Source: Aureibacter tunicatorum
GTDB taxonomy: Bacteria > Bacteroidota > Bacteroidia > Cytophagales > Cyclobacteriaceae
DNA: 64,000 nucleotides
Direction: 5' to 3'
NCBI RefSeq assembly: GCF_036492635.1
Contig: NZ_AP025305.1
Coordinates: 3,924,000-3,987,999, forward strand
The notes beneath the pieces were generated by a model. That model ran no database searches. It had not been told where the DNA came from and saw only the letters and a list, made by a program, of their open reading frames with translations. Below, one piece after another: positions 17,018 through 24,924 of the stretch (the first letter of the stretch is position 1; every line of letters begins with the position of its first letter). The translations under genes were made by a program, and so were the position numbers.

Positions 17018-20000
17018 TTATTTTAATGAAACCATCGACTGGTTATTGATAGAAACGCTAATTTCTTTATAAACATAGTTCATGTCCGATTCTGGAAAGT
17101 CCACCTCCAATATCAATTTATCATCCTGATGACTCAACAACTTGGCACCTTTAAGACCTGTTACTTCTTGATTGCAATACAATGTAATTTGATCAGTCTT
17201 ACCCGAAACACCTTCCAAGCCTAATGAATATTGGTCTCCATCCAATAGTTCTTCAATATACTTCACTTTGTCAGAAACAGCTCCTTTTTCAGCGGCTTCT
17301 GTAATCGGCAAGACACCTATGCCTCCTCTATATTTGATCACTATTTGATCCCGAGCATTCAACTTCAAAGACTCCAGACTTAACATGATGTTTTCATTCT
17401 TATCATCCAATTCAAAAGAGTGCGATTTGCCATTTACAAATACACCATCAACCGCTGTTGCTAAAGGCAAGACGGTAGAAAAGTCTAATACCACTCCCGC
17501 CTGAGAGGAAGTGAAATCATAGCTTATCTCTTGCCTACTCTTATTCATCTTCACATCAAGATGCTGCTCACCCACATGAAGTTTTGTAACCTCTAATGAA
17601 TTCCAATCCCAAGGCAACTGAGGAGTCAAAGCCATACGGTTATTCAATGCATCAGGAGAGAAGCCCAGCATGCCATCCATCACAGGTTGTAAAATCATAG
17701 TTCCAGACCAACATTGATGACGAGTTACTCCCATCGGCTTGTATTCTTCGCCATGAACTACTTCCAATATTGCTCCTTGAGTCCAACCTGTATAGATATT
17801 CAGATTATTCATCACATGAGTGAAGCCTTGTGTTCCTCTCAATGTCTTATACTCAGCCAATGCCGCCCAACCCGTGAATAAAGGCCACACACTTCCATAA
17901 TGATAAGCTCTTGGATTATAAAGGTCGCTGTCTTTTCTAAGAATTCTCACACCCCAATCTGAAGAAAATTGATTAGAAGAATACTCCTTGGTTGTCTGCC
18001 ATGCTTTTTGTGGATTCATCTGCCCATAATAGATTCCAACCGCCGGCATTATTGTCTTTTCCGGATTGAACTTGCCGTCCTTATCTTTACCAAAATTGTA
18101 AAAATCAGTCTCAGGATTCCAGTATTGGTTATTAAGAATATTAGAAACAATCTTAGCTTCTTTATTATAAAATTCGCTTTTAACTGTTTCCCCCATAGCC
18201 TCGGAAAGATACTCAGCATCTTTCAATGTGCCGGCCCACATACCAGCCAAGTACATTGTTGTGTGCGTTCCCAATAGACTTCCTCCTTCGATCCAAGCAT
18301 GTCCTACATTCGTATTTTCAATCAAATGATCTCGGTTTGTATCAGTGCTCAGACAAAACTCTATGGCTTTGCTTATTGACGGCCATATTTCACTCACATA
18401 CTCAATATCACCTGAATGCTTAAGATAATTAGCGGCCAAGTTGATAAACATAGGCGTTGCATCTGCTGCGTCGTAATGAACCGAACCACTGCTTGATAGT
18501 TCATGGTAAATCTTACCGTCTAGATTTTGCCATTGAATGAATGTGCTCAACACGTCTTTTACCTGAGCGTGATTACCATATGCATTTATTGCAAAACTAC
18601 TCCAAATCGCATCTCTTCCAAAATACCAAGCATACCCCGGACGACCATTTACCTTATGATTTCCATTCCAACCAAAGCGAGTCCCGGAATATCCCGCAAA
18701 GAGAGACTTCCCTATATTCGGCGTTTCGACAAAGAACTGATCTGTTCTCATAATTGTCCAATCATATCCATCATTAAACTTCTCCAAAGGCGTTTTTATA
18801 TTGGTCATTTGAGCTAACAAATCATGATAATACTGATTTGAGGAAGCCAATAGATTATTTGTATTTTGAGCAATAGACTGATACACTTGTTGAGTCTTTT
18901 CCACCCCTTCAGAACCTGCGGCGATAAGTATCTCAAAAGCATCTGTATTCTTAGTATCAAATACGAATACTCCTTCCAACTTTTTGTCTTCGTCTTTTTC
19001 AACAATACCTTCCACATGCAATAGTTCTTTTTGCGCAGGCTGCTGGCTGAATCCTATCAATGTGTTTAGATCTTGTGTAGGATCTGTAATCCACAACGCA
19101 TTTGACTCATCATTCCAATCAAAGTATAAGTTGCCTGTAGCATTGGAGGAATAAGGCCACATATATCTCAAATTGCTTAAAAATGAAGTTTCTAACTGAT
19201 CAATATTGCCTTCCCACTCATAATGAACGACTCCTGCTTCTTGCTCTACACTCAATGTAATTATTTCTTTCAATACAACATCTCCAATTATATACTCTCT
19301 TATCAGAGCTTCAGGGCGAGTAATCAAGTTAGGTTTCAAATCTTCCAACTTAATCTTTTCACCTCCGATATAAACTGAAGTGTACAAATCCCTCAATGAC
19401 ATTACTGGATGAGTCCAAACTTCCTCTATACCTCCTTTTTCTTTTGCGAAGAAAAACATTCTTCGCCCCGAAATATCCCAAAAATTTCCATCTATCGCTT
19501 GATGCTTGATTTCTTTCACAGGAGTTGGCATATTCCATTTTTGAGCCTGAGCAATAGGTTTCAAATCAGCATCTACCTTTCGTTGCGCTACCTTTCTTGG
19601 TGTATAATCCCAATACATTGCTGTTTGGCCTTCAAATTCACCATTCAAATATCTAAGACAATTCTCAGTGAACATTGACAATCTTTTAGGACTAAAATTA
19701 TCTGGTTCAAAATACATATATGCACCTACAGCCAATATTTTTCCATCTCCATAAGGAGTCTCCCATATCAGTTTCGAACTTTCATGATAATGAATATACG
19801 CCCAATCAATAGCGACTACTTTAGCTTCAGTCGCTTGGGGCAATGATTTGTCAAAAAAGCCAACTTTTCTCACCTGATGATCTTCTTTACTATGCCAAAT
19901 ATACGCGCCACCGTTCAACCCATTGAACAATGGATGAGAACGATAAGCATGAAATCCCAATTTTCGTCCAAAACCATGATCTTTTACTTCTGTACTCTGT

Positions 20001-20401
20001 ACTTGCACAGGGGTTTCTTCTATTTTCCACTCATTGAGCAACCTTACTGCATCGAGAGTAAGCAAAAGCTTACCTCCATTTTTCACATAAGACTGGATAG
20101 GCTTAGCCAAACGCTTTTCCATTTTGCTAATGTCACCTGTATCAGGTCTATGATACCAAACAACATCAATATCCTTCAATATATTTTTTGACTTCAATAG
20201 CTTTGCTGAAGGCAACTCTTTGACTTCCACTTGTCCAAAGTCACCCAAAAGCCTCATTGCCGCTTCAATTTCTCCTTTTGAAGATTGATCTTCCGTAGCT
20301 TCTTTAATAAATCCTACTCTTATCTTTTCACCGACTTCCGCCGCATTGAGTTGGCTTATTACGATAAAGCCAATAAGCAGGGTTGACCATAGTCGTTTCA
20401 T
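17018..20401 (-). CDS. Large six-hairpin glycosidase (amylo-alpha-1,6-glucosidase-like) with N-terminal amidotransferase-like domain
   Basis: The protein has about 1127 residues and a signal peptide (TLLIGFIVISQLNAA). Residues about 25-260 resemble the class I amidotransferase/ThuA-like fold used as an accessory domain in some glycosidases (IDVVWYHRPDTGD, YVKNGGKLLLTLDAVRLL, GDGKILAVGAYMYF). Residues about 300-550 form a beta-rich domain. Residues about 580-960 form an (alpha/alpha)6 barrel of the glycogen-debranching/GH15-like clan: PGYAWYFGRDAIWSSFAINA, YDAADATPMFINLAANYL, HAWIEGG, then YHYGSVWPLFTGWAALAEY and HQCWSGTMILQPV. Asp and Glu in these motifs are candidate catalytic residues. A beta-sandwich tail follows. 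The sugar specificity is unknown; by context it acts on the PUL substrate outside the inner membrane. The start may instead be 20413, but the GGAAAAG there would serve as ribosome binding site for 20401. Confidence 0.85.
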   Translation of the reverse strand: MKRLWSTLLIGFIVISQLNAAEVGEKIRVGFIKEATEDQSSKGEIEAAMRLLGDFGQVEVKELPSAKLLKSKNILKDIDVVWYHRPDTGDISKMEKRLAKPIQSYVKNGGKLLLTLDAVRLLNEWKIEETPVQVQSTEVKDHGFGRKLGFHAYRSHPLFNGLNGGAYIWHSKEDHQVRKVGFFDKSLPQATEAKVVAIDWAYIHYHESSKLIWETPYGDGKILAVGAYMYFEPDNFSPKRLSMFTENCLRYLNGEFEGQTAMYWDYTPRKVAQRKVDADLKPIAQAQKWNMPTPVKEIKHQAIDGNFWDISGRRMFFFAKEKGGIEEVWTHPVMSLRDLYTSVYIGGEKIKLEDLKPNLITRPEALIREYIIGDVVLKEIITLSVEQEAGVVHYEWEGNIDQLETSFLSNLRYMWPYSSNATGNLYFDWNDESNALWITDPTQDLNTLIGFSQQPAQKELLHVEGIVEKDEDKKLEGVFVFDTKNTDAFEILIAAGSEGVEKTQQVYQSIAQNTNNLLASSNQYYHDLLAQMTNIKTPLEKFNDGYDWTIMRTDQFFVETPNIGKSLFAGYSGTRFGWNGNHKVNGRPGYAWYFGRDAIWSSFAINAYGNHAQVKDVLSTFIQWQNLDGKIYHELSSSGSVHYDAADATPMFINLAANYLKHSGDIEYVSEIWPSISKAIEFCLSTDTNRDHLIENTNVGHAWIEGGSLLGTHTTMYLAGMWAGTLKDAEYLSEAMGETVKSEFYNKEAKIVSNILNNQYWNPETDFYNFGKDKDGKFNPEKTIMPAVGIYYGQMNPQKAWQTTKEYSSNQFSSDWGVRILRKDSDLYNPRAYHYGSVWPLFTGWAALAEYKTLRGTQGFTHVMNNLNIYTGWTQGAILEVVHGEEYKPMGVTRHQCWSGTMILQPVMDGMLGFSPDALNNRMALTPQLPWDWNSLEVTKLHVGEQHLDVKMNKSRQEISYDFTSSQAGVVLDFSTVLPLATAVDGVFVNGKSHSFELDDKNENIMLSLESLKLNARDQIVIKYRGGIGVLPITEAAEKGAVSDKVKYIEELLDGDQYSLGLEGVSGKTDQITLYCNQEVTGLKGAKLLSHQDDKLILEVDFPESDMNYVYKEISVSINNQSMVSLK

Positions 20402-20585
20402 TAACTTTTCCATATATTCACCTTGATAAAATCATCCAAACATCAAGACCTTATAGATCCTTATACTTTGTAAAATAACTTAACCATCAAAACTTATTCT
20501 TTAACTTTGAGAACAGAGATGAGGCTAACCAAATATGCTTCCTCACCCCTGTATTAAGCCTATATTTTAATCACTTCAAAGGGAG

Positions 20586-20628
20586 GCTTCAATGCATAAG
20601 CAATCTAAACCATTTCTTATATTGAAGC
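20586..20628. other. Inverted repeat within the PUL operon
   Basis: GCTTCAAT (20586-20593) plus ATAAG (20596-20600) pair with CTTAT plus ATTGAAGC (20616-20628), separated by a 15-base loop. It lies in the 259-bp gap between two glycosidase genes and could attenuate transcription or stabilise the upstream mRNA. Confidence 0.45.
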
Positions 20629-20672
20629 GCTCCTTAACAAATTAACTGTCCACTATTTCATTCCAAATTAAA

Positions 20673-22850
20673 CTAGTCCAAAGAGCTAGCCGTAGCTGAC
20701 TTATGTTCATAATAATCCTGAAGCACCTTTGCCATAATAGCATCCCATATATAATTTGTAGGGCTGTCAAGCACATCATGATCCGGGCTAAAAGATTCCC
20801 AAAAATTATGATTTTTTGATAACTGTGTAGTAACTGCTTTCATCATGATCTCAGCCAACTCATCCGCTTGATCATGATAGTTGTAATCTCGCAAGCCTTC
20901 ATACACCATGTAGTTCCATAACAACCACACAGGTCCATTCCATTTGCAACAATAATCCACCACATTGCTATATCCCGGATCATCAGCGGCGACAGTCGGA
21001 ATGCCATACTCCCTCCAAAACTTCTCCGGATCAGTCAACTGCTTAACCAATTTATCAGCTCTTTCCTCTGAAGCAAAGCCTGCCCACATAGGCAAAAATC
21101 CAATAATCTCTTGACGCTTTAAATCTTTAACTCCTCTGTATACAAATGAATGATCCTGATCGTCCACATTGTAATAAAACTCTGTATCTTCATCCCACAT
21201 CATGGTATTGATCAGGCCAGCCAACTCATCATATGCTTTTTTCCATTTTTTTGATCCTTTTTTATTTCCAAGCTCTGTAGCCATAAGCTCCAGCATCTTC
21301 ATTTCCTTGGCAACCATAGCTGATAAATCCAGACATTCCAACTCATCAGAAATATCTTCACTATCCACATCCAAATACCTCTCATAAGACATTTGAAAAA
21401 CGACATTATACCAATCTCTCACATTTTCAATAATACCATAAGGTCCCCACTCGAATGTTCCATCTTGATCCTTGTCTCTATTTTTTATCAACCATTGAAC
21501 ATACTTTTCTCCTGAGTCAAATGCATCTTGTAGAAAATCCTTATCTTGGCTCACCTTGTATATGTTCCAATTGATCCAACTGTAAAAAGGCGCTGAAGTC
21601 GTTGGCATTCCTTTATGAGGATATGTCTGAGGTCCGCGAGGTCCATGTCGATATGCAATTAAGCCGTCATCAAACTGTTGTTCCATATATACTCTTTGCG
21701 AGTTTTGAGCTGAAACAGGGTCCATAAGCGCATATGCAATCATAGAAATAGATTCATGCAATACCTGATGTCCATGCCCCCATCCCCACACAGGATTTCT
21801 TGAAAACACATAATAATTATAAGCGGTCTCTCCAGAAGGAGGCAACATGCAACCTCTAGCCAGATTGAGAGAGCCTAAGTACACCAATTTTTCATCCTGA
21901 GTCTCGAAATCTATTCTAGGCGTCTGAGCGAATAGTTCTACATTAGCATCAATATAGGGTTGTAAAGGCTCATTTTTAGCAATTTCGACTTCTGCCAACA
22001 ACTCCTGCAAATCTTCTTTTTGATCCTGATAACCTCTGATATAGCGAACATTTTCACTATCACCTGCTTCCAACTTTATTCGTTTATTAATCGCAATAAA
22101 ATCAACCATTACGTCTTCAGCATGATTTAGCCAAGCTTCCTGGACTTCAGCGTAACGGTCAATCTTCACCGTATTGTAAAAATCAGGGACTCTGCCTTTT
22201 ATCGCGCCATAAGTTCTAGGCTCAAAATTACCGGCAAATACTTCTCTTACATCCGTAGGATATCCATGGCCTTTATACAACCCGCTAATCAATCGCCATA
22301 AACCTTCATTTCTTTCCGTTATGTATGCCTGACTCTGTTTATCAAAGTTCTTAACATGCAGAGAGTCATTCCCCATTTCAAACAATGGATATAAATCTAC
22401 CAAATGGTCTTTATCAGATGTATTGGTAATCTGCATATCCACGATAGCGACCTGAGAGCTTTTCACCAAAAACGTTTCCTGCACATCAATGCCAGGATAT
22501 GGAGAGTATTCCATGGTCATCATATCCGGAAATGAAGCTTTCACCACAGGTTTTTTATAAAACTTGCCCACCTCATCGATAACTAACTGATCAACTACCC
22601 ACAAATTTGCTATTCTTCCGGCTTGATCACTTTCATAATGTATCGGTTCATTTAATTTATAATGAACCATTTTGTATGCTTTATCTCCATACAAACGTGA
22701 CCTCTCCATGCTCGCGGCATAGGTAGTAAATAATGGATCTGTAATTCCAGCTTCTATTTGCAAAAAAGGATCATTAACCTTAATTTCTTGCGCCAATATT
22801 GATGATACTGTTCCAAACATCATTAAGTATATTATTAAGAACTTATTCAT
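20673..22850 (-). CDS. MGH1-like (alpha/alpha)6 glycoside hydrolase
   Basis: The 725-residue protein has a signal peptide (MMFGTVSSILAQ). The N-terminal half (to about residue 300) is a beta-sandwich-like domain. The C-terminal half is an (alpha/alpha)6 barrel of the MGH1/GH63-like type: NYYVFSRNPVWGWGHGHQVL, APFYSWINWNIYKVSQDKDF, NRDKDQDGTFEWGPYG, ELECLDLSAMVAKEMKMLEL, WDEDTEFYYNVDDQDHSF, CKWNGPVWLLWNYMVYEG and NFWESFSPDHDV. In this clan an Asp in the DxDG-type loop and a Glu near the WE segment act in inverting hydrolysis; I infer rather than prove these roles here. It is clearly a paralogue of 24925-27633, on the other side of the GH172 gene. Exact linkage specificity is unknown. Confidence 0.88.
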   Translation of the reverse strand: MNKFLIIYLMMFGTVSSILAQEIKVNDPFLQIEAGITDPLFTTYAASMERSRLYGDKAYKMVHYKLNEPIHYESDQAGRIANLWVVDQLVIDEVGKFYKKPVVKASFPDMMTMEYSPYPGIDVQETFLVKSSQVAIVDMQITNTSDKDHLVDLYPLFEMGNDSLHVKNFDKQSQAYITERNEGLWRLISGLYKGHGYPTDVREVFAGNFEPRTYGAIKGRVPDFYNTVKIDRYAEVQEAWLNHAEDVMVDFIAINKRIKLEAGDSENVRYIRGYQDQKEDLQELLAEVEIAKNEPLQPYIDANVELFAQTPRIDFETQDEKLVYLGSLNLARGCMLPPSGETAYNYYVFSRNPVWGWGHGHQVLHESISMIAYALMDPVSAQNSQRVYMEQQFDDGLIAYRHGPRGPQTYPHKGMPTTSAPFYSWINWNIYKVSQDKDFLQDAFDSGEKYVQWLIKNRDKDQDGTFEWGPYGIIENVRDWYNVVFQMSYERYLDVDSEDISDELECLDLSAMVAKEMKMLELMATELGNKKGSKKWKKAYDELAGLINTMMWDEDTEFYYNVDDQDHSFVYRGVKDLKRQEIIGFLPMWAGFASEERADKLVKQLTDPEKFWREYGIPTVAADDPGYSNVVDYCCKWNGPVWLLWNYMVYEGLRDYNYHDQADELAEIMMKAVTTQLSKNHNFWESFSPDHDVLDSPTNYIWDAIMAKVLQDYYEHKSATASSLD

Positions 22851-22945
22851 AGGTTTAAAAAATATTATTATTGCTCACGGCTACCGCCTCCTCGCCTTCC
22901 ACATGGTTTAATTGCATCTCAGCAAGCAGCCGGGACAATATTTGT

Positions 22946-24907
22946 TTACTTATCCACACTATATTTCAAATTGCCTTTCTTATCGATTATTCGAGCATAG
23001 AAACAAAAACCTCCAAAATTATTTTCGGCTTTAACCATCAACTTATTCCAACCTTTTTTCAATTTCAAATTGATTTCATGTTGATCCGGCTTAGCTATGT
23101 TCACATCCAAAAATCTAAAAATCTCATCATCATTCAAGAATACCTTTCCTCCATCATCACAACTGAATAATAACGGTAATTCTTGATCCTCAGGAGAATA
23201 AACATGGGTCACAGCATAAGTGATAATAAAGTCTGTAGGGTCAAATAGCTTCCAAAGCTCCATTGCATATCCTCCCGGCCTTCCATCTACTTTGAACCAA
23301 GACAATTCTTGATCATCAATTCCAACATAAGTCTTGCTCAAGTCAAATTCTTTCTCTGGCTCATATACTTTATCCAAACCGTATCTCAAATAGTCATTAT
23401 CTCGTGGATTAGGAAATGGACCTATCATGTACCATTCTGGAATATAGACTCTCTCAGGCTCAAATACTGCCGCGTCCAAGCCCATTTTAAACCCTTTTGA
23501 CTTTGGATGAGCTCCTACAACTTTAAAAGTCAATTTGATTTCCTGATTTTCAGGCACTAGCTTTTCCAAAGACACTATCTCAGCGGGAAATACTTCATCG
23601 TGATACCCATTGAATGCACCTATTTTTTTGCCTTTATGGTAAATCTCAACATTCCCGTAATCTGGACCTTTAGTTGTATATAAATCGATGTTGTACGCTT
23701 TTTCATAAGCTTCGGGAATCGTAACATGAAATTCGGCGCCATTACCTCCATCAACCTCTATCTGTTGCATATTAAACCAATCAGGACCATAATTCGACAT
23801 ATCTACTACTTTATGCGCGGCACCTTCCAACTTATATGCAAAAAAATCAACAGCTTCATTTGGAACTTTTCTTCTTAGAGGTATTCTCAGTGAAGCTTTC
23901 TTTATCGGTTCCATCGGCTTATGAGGTTCTTGCTGATACCAAAACACTGTTGTACTCCAGTCCACTTTCTGTTCGTTAGCATGCCCATGCTCCATTGTTA
24001 CCTTGATAGATTCTTTAAACGGTATTGGGTCCGGAATATGATGCCTATAAGCGGTGACTCTTCCATTTTCCTTATCAAGCACTACCACTCCGTGGTACGG
24101 TCCATCAAAAGGGCCTTCTTGGAAATACCAACCACCAGTAAAATAATCTTCCCATCCTGTGCCATATGTCGAAGGAAAATCTTCTCCATCCACATATATC
24201 ATCTCATCTCCTTCCAGATAAAATAAACTATTATCATACGGCTCTCCGTTAAAACTCAAACCAACAAACTTTCCTTTTCCTTCAGCATCCAAAGCTACAA
24301 AATTGTCGTCATAATCTGTTCGGATATCCCTTTTCCACTGGGCATGGAAATACTCTGTATCATCCGGCAGTTTTTCATCCAATTCGAAATAATTGATATG
24401 GTAATAAAATGCGAATATCTCTTCACCTGTTTGGTTCACTACTTCAATTCTAGCATTTTTATTAAACGGCATAGGAAAGTAACTATAATATCCTCCGCTC
24501 GACATGCCGACATACTCCGCCATATGATGCTTATATTCAAACCCGCAACCAAAGAAATCTCCAAAAGGCACTTCAACTGACGGCTCGGTCTCATCATCCC
24601 AATAAAATCTAAGCAAAATTCTTCTTAGATAATACGGATCTCTTGAGTCAGTCGTAAACCACATTCTCTTAATCACTCCGGGACCATCGATATTCGCGAT
24701 CTCAACCGTTTTACCCTCGTGAATATTTATTCTGTCATTGTTTCCGCCAGTAGTGTCATAACTAGACAATTGCACCATTTTGCCATGTTCCAATAAAAAC
24801 GGATCCATTGGCGCAAAAACGTTAACAGTTGGTTGAGCTTTCTGACATCCCCAACTTATAAAAATGATGGTGGATAATACTAATCCAAAATTAAAAAATC
24901 GTTTCAT
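22946..24907 (-). CDS. GH172 (DUF2961) glycosidase, lipoprotein, candidate exo-D-arabinofuranosidase
   Basis: The 653-residue protein has a lipobox (ISWGC, Cys21). Residues about 40-380 carry the DUF2961/GH172 pattern: LSSYDTTGGNNDRINIHEGK, IDGPGVIKRMWFTTDS, LRFYWDDETEPSVEVPFGDF, an SGGYYSYFPMPFNKNARIEV segment, GTGWEDYFTGGWYF (Glu near residue 253, a candidate catalytic residue) and AYRHHIPDPIPFKESIKVTM. Residues about 500-650 form an extra beta-domain of the PA14/glycan-binding type (YMIGPFPNPRDNDY, LFSCDDGGKVFLNDDEIFRF, LKKGWNKLMVKAEN). GH172 enzymes characterised so far release alpha-D-fructofuranose or alpha-D-arabinofuranose from non-reducing ends. With a D-arabinose-type isomerase and ribulokinase in the same locus, the arabinofuranosidase function is the better guess. 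Confidence 0.93.
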   Translation of the reverse strand: MKRFFNFGLVLSTIIFISWGCQKAQPTVNVFAPMDPFLLEHGKMVQLSSYDTTGGNNDRINIHEGKTVEIANIDGPGVIKRMWFTTDSRDPYYLRRILLRFYWDDETEPSVEVPFGDFFGCGFEYKHHMAEYVGMSSGGYYSYFPMPFNKNARIEVVNQTGEEIFAFYYHINYFELDEKLPDDTEYFHAQWKRDIRTDYDDNFVALDAEGKGKFVGLSFNGEPYDNSLFYLEGDEMIYVDGEDFPSTYGTGWEDYFTGGWYFQEGPFDGPYHGVVVLDKENGRVTAYRHHIPDPIPFKESIKVTMEHGHANEQKVDWSTTVFWYQQEPHKPMEPIKKASLRIPLRRKVPNEAVDFFAYKLEGAAHKVVDMSNYGPDWFNMQQIEVDGGNGAEFHVTIPEAYEKAYNIDLYTTKGPDYGNVEIYHKGKKIGAFNGYHDEVFPAEIVSLEKLVPENQEIKLTFKVVGAHPKSKGFKMGLDAAVFEPERVYIPEWYMIGPFPNPRDNDYLRYGLDKVYEPEKEFDLSKTYVGIDDQELSWFKVDGRPGGYAMELWKLFDPTDFIITYAVTHVYSPEDQELPLLFSCDDGGKVFLNDDEIFRFLDVNIAKPDQHEINLKLKKGWNKLMVKAENNFGGFCFYARIIDKKGNLKYSVDK

Positions 24908-24924
24908 ATTACTAAATACCTCCT

